NCBI GenBank assembly: GCA_963701205.1
Contig: OY969575.1
Span: 930,001 to 994,000 of the forward strand
Source of the DNA: JALZKA01 sp963701205
Lineage (GTDB): Bacteria; Actinomycetota; Thermoleophilia; Solirubrobacterales; 70-9
DNA length: 64,000 nucleotides
Reading direction: 5' to 3'
The position numbers and the translations under genes are program-made. Below the pieces are notes generated by a model that worked only from the letters and a program-made list of their open reading frames with translations, had not been told where the DNA came from and searched no databases. Positions 57,063 through 64,000 of the stretch are shown piece after piece (position 1 is the first letter of the stretch; every line of letters begins with the position of its first letter).

Positions 57063-57848
57063 ATGAGCGACCGCAGGGTAGAGCGCGAACGCCTGCGCCA
57101 GGAACGACTCGCGGCCCAGCAGGCCACATCGAGCTCAGACCGGCGTTTGCAGTACGTCGGCTATGTGGTGGCCGGCCTGATTGTGGTGGCAATCGTCGCC
57201 GCTTTGGTGGTCGCGCTAGCCGGCGGTGGCAGCGGGACGGGTACGGGCTCCAGCGGCGAGTCATACCCTGAACTTGCCTTTATCCAGGACGACATCGGCG
57301 CGGTGCCAGACGGCCTCGAACCCGACGGGCGCGAAGGCGTCGCCCCTGGGCCGATTCAGGAGGGCGACCTGGCCGCGGCCGCGGCCGCGGCCGACTGCGA
57401 TCTGCAGCTCGACCTCAAGGACGAGGGCAACACGCACTTTGATAGCGACGACAAGAAGGTCGAGTATGGAACCAGCCCGCCCACGTCCGGCGACCACTAC
57501 GCCGGCAACGAGACGGGCTCCGGAGCACTTGCCGACGGCGCCTATCTCAACACGCCACTGTTTTCCCGTGCGGTTCACGCGCTTGAGCACGGCCGCGTTG
57601 AGATCCAGTATTCGCCGGACCTGCCCGAAGCAGCCCAGCTTGAGATCAAGGGTGTCTTCGAGGAGTCCCCCCAGGGCGTGATCCTCTTCCCCAACGCGGA
57701 TATGCCCTACGAGGTCGCGATCACTGCGTGGACACAGCTTGCGGGCTGCAAGACCTACGAAGGCGCCAAGACCCTTGACACCCTGCGAACCTTCCGCGAC
57801 GTGTACCGCTTCCGCGGGCCTGAGTTCTTCCCGCCCAGCATCAACTGA
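57063..57848 (+). CDS. DUF3105 membrane-anchored protein
   Basis: A 261-residue protein with a charged N-terminus (RRVERERLRQERLAAQQA), one membrane segment (YVVAGLIVVAIVAALVVALA), and a Gly/Ser linker. The extracytoplasmic DUF3105 domain shows VEYGTSPPTSGDHYAGNE, the conserved RAVHALEHGRVEIQY and AWTQLAGCKTY. Conserved His residues suggest metal binding, but the function of the family is not known. It lies in the same direction as metF and the hydrolase, 10 bases downstream. Confidence 0.88.
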   Translation: MSDRRVERERLRQERLAAQQATSSSDRRLQYVGYVVAGLIVVAIVAALVVALAGGGSGTGTGSSGESYPELAFIQDDIGAVPDGLEPDGREGVAPGPIQEGDLAAAAAAADCDLQLDLKDEGNTHFDSDDKKVEYGTSPPTSGDHYAGNETGSGALADGAYLNTPLFSRAVHALEHGRVEIQYSPDLPEAAQLEIKGVFEESPQGVILFPNADMPYEVAITAWTQLAGCKTYEGAKTLDTLRTFRDVYRFRGPEFFPPSIN

Positions 57849-57966
57849 GCCGCGCTCGCTGAACAGCACCCTGCACCGGGGGCACCCGGGCTACAGGATT
57901 CCGGCGCTTTTGGCGAAGCTATTGGTGGCCGTTCGTGTTCAAGCTACGCCCAGGCAGGCCAGATCC

Positions 57967-59112
57967 ATGCGTTCTCCCCGTCGACAAGCGATGTTCTCTC
58001 GGCGCGCCGTCGTGCTGGCGGCTGCCCTAATTGCCGCACTCCCCGCTGCACCGGCTCAGTCCAGCCCACCCCGCGCGGTTGACTTCCAGCAGTCTCTGCC
58101 GGCGATGCCCAGAGTCGCGCCCGGGCATGGCTCCCGCGCGCACGGAACCTCTGGCGAGGGAGCCGTAACGCACCGCAGCGCGGCTATCGAGGCGCCGCGC
58201 CGGTTTGCGCTTGCCGGGCTCGCACATGAGACCCGCCCGGTCGAACTTCGAGCGCGGCTGAGCGGTGGCGCCTGGAGCCCCTGGGTCGAATCCTCGAACG
58301 GTGATCCGGCCTGGTTCGGCGAGGGCGACGAGATCCAGCTTCGCACACGAGGCTGGAGACCCCACGGCACGATCTTCTACGTCGATGTGAGCGGCGTGAC
58401 GCCGAGCGGCGTGAGCGCCCGCGGGACTACGGACGGAAGCGCGTCGGGTCCCGCAAAGCCCAGGATCGTCTCCCGGGCTGCCTGGGGCGCCGACCAGGGA
58501 CAGCGGCGCGGCTGCCGCCCACGTGTTCGGCCGGCGTACGGGCAGGTGCGCGCCGCCACGATCCACCACACGGTGAGCGCAGTGGATTACAAAGCGGCAG
58601 AAGCTCCCGGAATGATCCTCGCGATCTGCCGGTTTCATCGCGATGGTCAGGGCTGGGACGACATCGGCTACAACACCCTGGTCGATCGGTTCGGCAATAT
58701 CTACGCAGGCCGCAGGGGAGGTCTCGACAAGGCCGTTCTCGGCGCCCATGCACAGGGTTTCAACGGGCAGACCACCGGCGTGGCTGTCCTCGGAACGCAT
58801 ACCGACCTGGAGGTCTCCAAACGAGCGCTTCGCGGCCTCACGCGCCTGCTCGCATGGAAGCTCTCTGTCCACGGCCTGGTTGCCGACGATAAGGCTCGGC
58901 TCGTTTCTGCCGGGGGCGCCTCGAGTCGCTACCCCGCGGGCCGCAAGATCACGACGAAGCGAATCATCGCCCACCGCAGGATCGGCAAGACCGAGTGCCC
59001 CGGAACCGCGCTCAAACGCCAGATCGACGTTCTGCTGAGGCGCGCGCAGCGGCGAATCGACGCGGCAACAGGCGGCTCTTCGGGCGGCTCAGGCGGCGTC
59101 GGGCGCCATTAG
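57967..59112 (+). CDS. Secreted N-acetylmuramoyl-L-alanine amidase (PGRP/Amidase_2)
   Basis: 381 residues starting at ATG 57967, with a twin-arginine-like or Sec signal (RRAVVLAAALIAALPAAPAQ). A beta-rich N-terminal region precedes the amidase (PRIVSRAAWGAD...). The amidase has zinc-ligand His in ATIHHTVSAVD, GWDDIGYNTLVDRFGNIYAG, VAVLGTHTD, and the second ligand cluster IIAHRRIGKTECPG (His, Cys). It should cleave the amide between muramic acid and the stem peptide. The Gly/Ser-rich tail ends four bases inside the convergent methyltransferase gene. Confidence 0.92.
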   Translation: MRSPRRQAMFSRRAVVLAAALIAALPAAPAQSSPPRAVDFQQSLPAMPRVAPGHGSRAHGTSGEGAVTHRSAAIEAPRRFALAGLAHETRPVELRARLSGGAWSPWVESSNGDPAWFGEGDEIQLRTRGWRPHGTIFYVDVSGVTPSGVSARGTTDGSASGPAKPRIVSRAAWGADQGQRRGCRPRVRPAYGQVRAATIHHTVSAVDYKAAEAPGMILAICRFHRDGQGWDDIGYNTLVDRFGNIYAGRRGGLDKAVLGAHAQGFNGQTTGVAVLGTHTDLEVSKRALRGLTRLLAWKLSVHGLVADDKARLVSAGGASSRYPAGRKITTKRIIAHRRIGKTECPGTALKRQIDVLLRRAQRRIDAATGGSSGGSGGVGRH

Positions 59113-59873
59113 GCGCCCCGACCGACGACGTACAGGGTGCCCGCAGCGCCTCCCGCCAGCGCCGAGCTTGCCGACGGCGAAAGCGTCCCTTCGAGCGCAG
59201 CCCGCTCGAAGCCAACACCAATCACCTCGAAGCCCGCCGCCTTGAGGTCGGCTTCAGCCTCCTCGGCGCGATACCACCAGTTGAAGGGGCCGCGGTCTCG
59301 CAGGGCGCTCAGGTCGGCCCGGCCCGAACGGCGCAGCCGAGGCATGGACTGCGCGTGCCGCGCGTCGCGTTTGAGGCGGCGCAAGGCCCGTAGGTAGCTG
59401 ACGTATGCGCGTTGCCCAACCGACGCAAGGCGCGATTCCAGGCAGACGAATGAAAAGAGTGCCGTCCCGCCTTTGGCGAGGACCCGGGCCGCCTCCGCCA
59501 TGGCGGTCGTGCGCCCGGCTGGATCATCGATCGTGCAGATCACCTGCTGCAGGTAGGTGATCTGCTCAAAGCTGCCATCCGGATACGGCAGGCTGGTCGC
59601 GTCGGCGATATCAAAGGAAATTTGCTCGCCGCCCGGCGCCGTCCTGGCGGCGGCGATCATCTCCGGCGCGAAGTCGAAGCCTGTTAGGCGCCGAAACGAA
59701 AGTGCGGCCAGCGCCCGCGGAATCCTGCCGCCGCCGGTTCCCCCGTCGAGCAGCGATTTCGCGGGATCAAGCCAACGCCCGATCAACGCCGCCTCATCGG
59801 CCTTGAGTCCCTCCGCGCCCGCCCAGTACGCGAGCTCACTCGAGCGAAAGAAGTCTCGCTGGTCGCTGCTCAC
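59109..59873 (-). CDS. SAM-dependent methyltransferase
   Basis: 254 residues starting at GTG 59873 (VSSDQRDFFRSSELAYWAG), in a GTGA overlap with the upstream gene; the frame before it is Arg-rich and not protein-like. The class I fold is visible: SLLDGGTGGGRIPRALA (SAM loop), LTGFDFAPEMIAAAR, FDIADATSLPYPDGSFEQI and EAARVLAKGGTALFSFV. As the last gene of a surface-polysaccharide operon it probably methylates a sugar or glycolipid. Confidence 0.88.
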   Translation of the reverse strand: MSSDQRDFFRSSELAYWAGAEGLKADEAALIGRWLDPAKSLLDGGTGGGRIPRALAALSFRRLTGFDFAPEMIAAARTAPGGEQISFDIADATSLPYPDGSFEQITYLQQVICTIDDPAGRTTAMAEAARVLAKGGTALFSFVCLESRLASVGQRAYVSYLRALRRLKRDARHAQSMPRLRRSGRADLSALRDRGPFNWWYRAEEAEADLKAAGFEVIGVGFERAALEGTLSPSASSALAGGAAGTLYVVGRGA

Positions 59874-60913
59874 CCGGCCGCCGCCCGGTAAGCGGGGAAG
59901 AAGTCCGCGTCGAGCGCACGGCCGTGGTGCTCTGCCCAAGCGGCCGCGAGCGCCTCGTACTCGGCTGGCCGGTGGATTCGCCGTGCCAATGCCAGCGTCT
60001 GGCGATTTGGCGAGAAGCTCGCCTTGAAGCGAAAGATGCCGTCGTTCAGGCGATATCCGCCACCAAGCACGAGCCGCTTCTTGCCGGCGTCGCGGGCCCA
60101 CTCGATCGTGGCGTGGACCACGGCGTTCGTCGGCCGCAACGCCTGGAAGGCGTGGTCGGCGCCGCCAAGGTAGGAGTAGACGTCGTCGTCATCGCACAGG
60201 TACAAAGTGGCCGCCAGGACCACCCCGTCGCGCTCGGCCAGCACGAATCGCGCCCCGTCCGGCATCTCCTCGCCGATCGCATCGAAGTACTCGCGGTCGA
60301 AGAAGTACCCCGGGGCGGCTTGATTTCGCGTCATCGTCTGTTCGTAGATCCGGTGAAACTCCGCAACGTCTGCCGGCCCTTGGCCGCGTCGAACGGTCAC
60401 GCCCTCCCGCTCGGCCCGGCGGATGTTCTTGCGGCAAGCCTTGCTGTAGGACTCGGCCCAGAGTCGCTCGGGGTCGAGGCCCAAATCGACCCAGACAACC
60501 TCGCGGTCTGCCTCGGCGCCGCCGACGATCGCGGCGCTCGCGTTCCAGGGATGTAGGTGGGCGAACTCCGCGACGACACCCTCCTGCTCAAGGCACGAGG
60601 ACACCTCGGCGGCCAGGGCCGCCTCGGCAGCCGAACCGGGCTGGAGGCCGGTGATCGGACCGGTGAACGGCGGCGAGGCCACGTCGCAACGGGCGGTGGG
60701 CGGCACATCAAACGGCAGGTCGGCAAGCCCACGCAGCGCCAGCGGATAGGCGACCTCGGCCCCGGCCTGGTTGGCGACGAGGAGCCGCGGATCGGCCAGC
60801 CCGGCGCGGCGCTGGGCCCGGGCGAATCCGAGCGATCCGAAAGCGCTGCGCCCGGCCGGGAGCGCAGCCGCCCACGCCGCAGCGTCGTCGGTACTCAGAA
60901 GTTGCGCGCTCAT
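59870..60913 (-). CDS. FemAB/GNAT-like acyltransferase
   Basis: A 347-residue protein of the FemAB-related GNAT group (often tied to exopolysaccharide or peptidoglycan modification). Typical pieces are YSKACRKNIRRAEREGVTVR, FHRIYEQTMTRNQAAPGYFF, FVLAERDGVVLAATLYL, YLGGADHAFQALRPTNAVVH and FKASFSPNRQTLALARRI. It starts at ATG 60913 in an ATGA overlap with the sugar-phosphate transferase. It would add an amino-acyl or acyl group to a lipid-linked sugar (inference from context). Confidence 0.85.
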   Translation of the reverse strand: MSAQLLSTDDAAAWAAALPAGRSAFGSLGFARAQRRAGLADPRLLVANQAGAEVAYPLALRGLADLPFDVPPTARCDVASPPFTGPITGLQPGSAAEAALAAEVSSCLEQEGVVAEFAHLHPWNASAAIVGGAEADREVVWVDLGLDPERLWAESYSKACRKNIRRAEREGVTVRRGQGPADVAEFHRIYEQTMTRNQAAPGYFFDREYFDAIGEEMPDGARFVLAERDGVVLAATLYLCDDDDVYSYLGGADHAFQALRPTNAVVHATIEWARDAGKKRLVLGGGYRLNDGIFRFKASFSPNRQTLALARRIHRPAEYEALAAAWAEHHGRALDADFFPAYRAAAG

Positions 60914-61494
60914 GACTCGTAGAGCCCGCGTCCGGTGACAAGCATCCGCACCGTGCGGGCGAGGATCCGCAGGTCCATTGCGACGCTGCGGTTGTCCACG
61001 TAGTGCACGTCCAGTTCAATCCGGTCACTCCAGGGCAGCGACGCGCGGCCGTTGACCTGGGCCCAGCCGGTCATCCCAGGCTTCACCTCGAGCCGGCGGT
61101 ACTGGTGCGGGCTGTACTCGGCAACCTGCTCGGCGATCGTCGGGCGGGGACCAACGATCGCCATCTCGCCGCGCAGGACGTTGAACAAATTCGGTAGCTC
61201 GTCCAGGCTCAGGCGGCGCAGGACCGAGCCAACGCGCGTGACGCGTGCGTCGCTGGCAGTAAGCGGATCCCAGATCCCGCCGAGCGGGGCGCCGTCGGTC
61301 ATCGTGCGGAGCTTCCAGATCTCGAACGGTCTGCCGTCGCAGCCAATCCGCGTCTGGCGAAAGAAGACAGGCCCGCGCGAGTCAAGCCTGATCGCGATGG
61401 CGGCGATCAACAGAATCGGAGATGTAGCGACGACGGCGATCGTGGCAATCACAAGGTCCGCGATCCTGGGCAAACCTCGCCCCGTGGCGCTCAC
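60910..61494 (-). CDS. Undecaprenyl-phosphate sugar-1-phosphate transferase (initiating, short form)
   Basis: 194 residues, the catalytic core of bacterial sugar transferases (WcaJ/PglC group). It has one membrane helix (IADLVIATIAVVATSPILLI), then PVFFRQTRIGCDGRPFEIWK, LRTM, LRRLSLDELPNLFNVLRGEM, AIVGPRP and PGMTGWAQVNGR. It lacks the multi-helix N-terminal part of WbaP-like enzymes, as in PglC. GTG 61494, in a GTGA overlap, is the start. It puts the first sugar on the lipid carrier at the inner membrane face. Confidence 0.93.
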   Translation of the reverse strand: MSATGRGLPRIADLVIATIAVVATSPILLIAAIAIRLDSRGPVFFRQTRIGCDGRPFEIWKLRTMTDGAPLGGIWDPLTASDARVTRVGSVLRRLSLDELPNLFNVLRGEMAIVGPRPTIAEQVAEYSPHQYRRLEVKPGMTGWAQVNGRASLPWSDRIELDVHYVDNRSVAMDLRILARTVRMLVTGRGLYES

Positions 61495-62624
61495 CGAGTT
61501 CCCTCCACCGGTTCCCAAGTTGTGGCCGGTCCCCGCCGCAGCCGGTCAATCAATCCAGCGGCGATCGACGCCGTAACGACGACGTAGTACTCGGCGATCC
61601 GAAACGGGGCCAGGGGCACGACGCGGGCCAGCGCGGCAGCAAGCAACAACCCGAGTTGGCCTGCCATGGCTACGTCATAGATCGGCGCCTCGCCGATCAG
61701 AGCAACGTTGGTCACAAGGACCGCCAGGTGCAAAAACGGGGAGGCGTAACGAAGGGTGCGGTGGGAGAACATCTGGTAGGCGTAGATTGGCCGGTAGCCG
61801 CGCGGGCGGAGCATCCGGTCGTGTAAGAGGACGCCCCAGGTGCGATTCATCATCCTCCGCTTGCGCTCCCACTCCCCCCGGATTGAAGGCGCCAACCGCT
61901 CCCGCGCCTGGGCCCGGGGCTCGTAGATCGCGCGCTTGCCGGCGCGGACCGTCAAATAGGGCAGGCAAAGATCGTGGCCGCGGTCGGAAGGCATGACCAC
62001 GTAGCCGGAACGAGGGGTGGCGTAGATCGCACCGTTGCCCGCGGTCACGCCGCCGAGGCCTGACTCCAGGCTGCGCATCGCCATCTCGTAGCGCCAGTAG
62101 GCCCCCTCCTGATTGGCGCCGTCGGCACCGACGAAGCGCACCTGGCCGCAGACGTACCCCACGCTCTGATCGGCGAGCGCCGCCACCAGGTGGCCGATTG
62201 CGTCGGGGTCCCAAAAGGAGTTCGCGTCTGAGAATGCCAGGATCTCGCCGCGCGCAACCTCGGCGGCCGCGTTTTGGGCCTCCACCTTGCCGCGACGCGA
62301 TAGATCCAATACGTGGTCCGCACCGGCGGCGCGCGCGAGTTCGACCGTCGAATCACTCGACCCGTCCGAGGTCACGATCACCTCAAAGCGCTCGCGCGGG
62401 TGGCCGGACTCAAGCGCGTTGGCAACGCGGTCAGCGATCACCGCCTGCTCGTTGTGCGCGGCGATGATCAGCGAGACGAACGGTTGCGCGTCATCGCCAA
62501 GATCATGCCCAACAGGGGAACGCCGCCGAATCCGGCTCAGCAGGGCGAGCGAAAGCGGGTACGTGACGTGGGTGTGGACGATCAGCGCTGCGCACGCCCA
62601 AAAGGTGATCTCGACAAATGACAT
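61491..62624 (-). CDS. Family 2 glycosyltransferase, membrane-bound
   Basis: 377 residues. An N-terminal membrane segment (EITFWACAALIVHTHVTYPL) precedes a GT-A domain with VSLIIAAHNEQAVIADRVAN, VIVTSDGSSDSTVELARAAG, the metal-type ILAFSDANSFWDPDAI and GHDLCLPYLTVRAGKRAIYE, followed by a QxxRW-like region (RGEWERKRRMMNRTW). Two or three C-terminal membrane helices close the protein. It probably elongates or polymerises a surface glycan. Confidence 0.92.
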   Translation of the reverse strand: MSFVEITFWACAALIVHTHVTYPLSLALLSRIRRRSPVGHDLGDDAQPFVSLIIAAHNEQAVIADRVANALESGHPRERFEVIVTSDGSSDSTVELARAAGADHVLDLSRRGKVEAQNAAAEVARGEILAFSDANSFWDPDAIGHLVAALADQSVGYVCGQVRFVGADGANQEGAYWRYEMAMRSLESGLGGVTAGNGAIYATPRSGYVVMPSDRGHDLCLPYLTVRAGKRAIYEPRAQARERLAPSIRGEWERKRRMMNRTWGVLLHDRMLRPRGYRPIYAYQMFSHRTLRYASPFLHLAVLVTNVALIGEAPIYDVAMAGQLGLLLAAALARVVPLAPFRIAEYYVVVTASIAAGLIDRLRRGPATTWEPVEGTR

Positions 62625-62632
62625 TCAGGCAA

Positions 62633-63760
62633 TTATCGGGAGCCGAGGCTTTGATAGAGCGCGAGCGTGGCGGCCGCGACCCGATCCCATGAGTATGGCC
62701 CGGCCGCTGCCGCTGCCGCGGCGCCCTCCAGGCGAGCGAGCTCGGCGGCGTCACCCAGGAGTCGGCTGAGCGTCGCGGCGAGCTCGTCGCGGTCGCCGGG
62801 ATGCACAAGCGCGATCGTCTGGCCGCCGTCGCCCCCCGAAGCCGCCACCTCGCCGAATCCGCCGACATCGCTGGCGACGATCGCCTTGCCAAATGCCAGC
62901 GCGGTGGCCAGGACACCGGACTGCTCCGCGTCCCGGTAGGGCAGGGCGACCACCGCAGCCGCGCGAAAAATGGCCGGCACATCGAGATCATCAACGAAGC
63001 GGGTCACGATCCGTACGCGCCCGGGAGCGGCGGCGGCCAGGCGCTCAAGGTCCCCCGGATCGACGCCGAGTGGACGCCCGACGATCCAGAGCTCCGCCCC
63101 ATGGCCCACCTCCGCAAAGGCCCGGAGCAATACATCCACTCCCTTGTACGGGCGGATCAGGCCAAAGCTCAGGACCACCGGACCGCCTGCGCCCTGAAGT
63201 TCGGAGATAAGCGGACGTTCCGGGAGCCGAGTCAAGTAGTCAAACACGCCGTGTGGAATCACGGCGATTCGCGCCGGATCGACCTTGGCGTCGCCTCGCA
63301 GGCGCGCCGCGCCGTATTCCGACAACGCAATCACCGCGTCCATGCGCTCGAGTGCCCGCCGCGGGCCGCGCGTACTGCCGCCCTCGGCGCCGCGGAGAAA
63401 ACCGTGGGTGGTCCAAACCTTGGCAGGGCGCTTCGGCATCAGATATCGATCGAGGCCAGGGAGCGTCAGCCACTGGTAGTTGAGGACGTCGAAGGCCGCC
63501 GCGGCGCGGCGGTGCCGGATCATCCCCGGTAGGTGCTCGGCCAGTCCAAGCGCGCGGCGCTGAACGCTTCCGGTTGGCAATCCTGACGACCGGGGATAGA
63601 AGGCCTCGTTGAGCGCATAGCCGGATGCCCCGGGCCGCGCACCGTGAACGAACCGGGACGTCAGGAGCTCGACCTCCGCTCCCTGGCGGGCCAAGGCCGC
63701 GGCAAGTGCGTGGTCGAAAGGTGGCGTTTGTGCCGCCGGATCGACGATTTGTACGCGCAT
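62633..63760 (-). CDS. Family 4 glycosyltransferase
   Basis: A 375-residue GT-B enzyme starting at ATG 63760 (MRVQIVDPAAQTPPFDHALA). VWTTHGFLRGAEGG and DAVIALSEYGAARLRGDAKV lie in the acceptor half. VVLSFGLIRPYKGVDVLLRA, VVALPYRDAEQSGVLATALA (the EX7E-like donor site; the first Glu is Asp-Ala-Glu here) and GKAIVASDVGGFGE lie in the donor half. It is the first gene of the minus-strand polysaccharide operon, 8 bases before the family 2 enzyme. Confidence 0.92.
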   Translation of the reverse strand: MRVQIVDPAAQTPPFDHALAAALARQGAEVELLTSRFVHGARPGASGYALNEAFYPRSSGLPTGSVQRRALGLAEHLPGMIRHRRAAAAFDVLNYQWLTLPGLDRYLMPKRPAKVWTTHGFLRGAEGGSTRGPRRALERMDAVIALSEYGAARLRGDAKVDPARIAVIPHGVFDYLTRLPERPLISELQGAGGPVVLSFGLIRPYKGVDVLLRAFAEVGHGAELWIVGRPLGVDPGDLERLAAAAPGRVRIVTRFVDDLDVPAIFRAAAVVALPYRDAEQSGVLATALAFGKAIVASDVGGFGEVAASGGDGGQTIALVHPGDRDELAATLSRLLGDAAELARLEGAAAAAAAGPYSWDRVAAATLALYQSLGSR

Positions 63761-63777
63761 CAACGACGATTCTCCCC

Positions 63778-64000
63778 GTGGAGCTCTCATTCTGCATCGT
63801 CAACACGAACGGGCGCGAGCACTTGCAACGCTGCCTGGCTTCAATCGAGGCGAATTGGCCCGCCGATATCGAGGCCGAAGTGCTCGTCGTGGACAACGCA
63901 TCAGATGACGGCTCCGCCGACGCAGCGCGCGCGTTCGCGGCTGCCCATCCGGAACTCGGAACACGCTTTCGTTTGATCGAAAACGCTCGGCGGCTCGGCA
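63778..64000 (+). CDS. Family 2 glycosyltransferase, 5' part
   Basis: Truncated by the window end after 74 codons. From GTG 63778 the peptide reads ELSFCIVNTNGREHLQRCLA, then AEVLVVDNASDDGSADAARA, the nucleotide-sugar binding start of rhamnosyltransferase-like GT2 enzymes (VVNTN... DNASxDGS). It is divergent from the family 4 gene, 17 bases apart, so both start from one short promoter region and the glycan cluster continues beyond the window. Confidence 0.85.
   Translation, partial: MELSFCIVNTNGREHLQRCLASIEANWPADIEAEVLVVDNASDDGSADAARAFAAAHPELGTRFRLIENARRLG

Noticed and set aside
59874..60101. Extended N-terminus of the methyltransferase
   Set aside because: The extension lies inside the FemAB-like gene and is Arg-rich. 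The GTGA overlap at 59873 gives a natural start.

Overview
The window is high-GC, gene-dense DNA with many GTG starts and ATGA/GTGA stop-start overlaps. Gene content points to an actinobacterium, most likely class Thermoleophilia (Solirubrobacterales or a relative). Supporting markers are a SARP/AfsR-type regulator, an actinobacterial ferredoxin reductase/desaturase pair, a DUF3105 protein, several SnoaL-like proteins, a short acidic MGIFDDAI-type protein and a secreted protein with an MRANIVGYVALFLALS-type N-terminus. The taxonomic call is inference from families; no rRNA is present.

Layout. 1-2.1 kb: end of purN and purH. 2.1-3.0 kb: tRNA-Lys(UUU), a long palindrome and a hypothetical gene. 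3.0-6.9 kb: thiamine genes thiO-thiS-thiG under a TPP riboswitch, divergent from a SnoaL-ThiE fusion and a small membrane protein. 6.9-10.1 kb: dihydrolipoyl dehydrogenase, a DsbA-like isomerase, a stand-alone E2-like acyltransferase lacking its catalytic His, and an SRPBCC-like protein. 10.1-17.3 kb: promoter and structured leader, then a branched-chain 2-oxoacid dehydrogenase operon (E1 alpha, E1 beta, E2), leucine dehydrogenase, lipB, an acyltransferase and lipA. Deaminated branched-chain amino acids would feed the complex, and lipB/lipA would lipoylate its E2. 17.3-25.9 kb: frame-disrupted rhomboid protease, TetR/serine-hydrolase and cupin genes around one operator, lipoprotein, secreted X-Pro-peptidase-like hydrolase, secreted subtilase with FG-GAP-like repeats. 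25.9-31.3 kb: tRNA-Ala(UGC), a DUF2855 protein, glutamate dehydrogenase, an acidic protein and a diguanylate cyclase.

31.3-41.6 kb is the most unusual part. An intact tRNA-Ala(CGC) is followed by three further copies of its 3' half, near 32.9, 34.4 and 41.6 kb. Each copy is preceded by the same ~105-bp arm containing a 9-10-bp inverted repeat. This looks like tandem site-specific integration at the tRNA, three stacked islets of about 1.5, 1.5 and 7.2 kb, but no integrase gene is visible. Cargo includes a cupredoxin-like lipoprotein, an NTF2-like protein, a macrolide-type glycosyltransferase, a ferredoxin-like-fold protein, a secreted beta-helix protein, a berberine-bridge-type oxidase, a secreted hypothetical protein and a frame-disrupted SARP regulator. 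The tRNA copies diverge more with distance from the tRNA, as expected if the oldest insertion lies outermost.

41.6-52.3 kb: SnoaL-like protein, PLP decarboxylase, ferredoxin reductase plus fatty-acid desaturase, then a signalling block (REC-PAS-GGDEF-EAL protein, single-domain response regulator, membrane histidine kinase, SnoaL-like protein, membrane adenylate cyclase). 52.3-59.1 kb: regulatory-looking gap, penicillin-acylase-family Ntn hydrolase, metF, alpha/beta hydrolase, DUF3105 protein and a PGRP-type amidase. 59.1-64 kb: a translationally coupled surface-polysaccharide operon (two glycosyltransferases, sugar-phosphate transferase, FemAB/GNAT-like protein, methyltransferase) and the start of a divergent glycosyltransferase. 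At least three, probably four, genes appear to begin with CTG.
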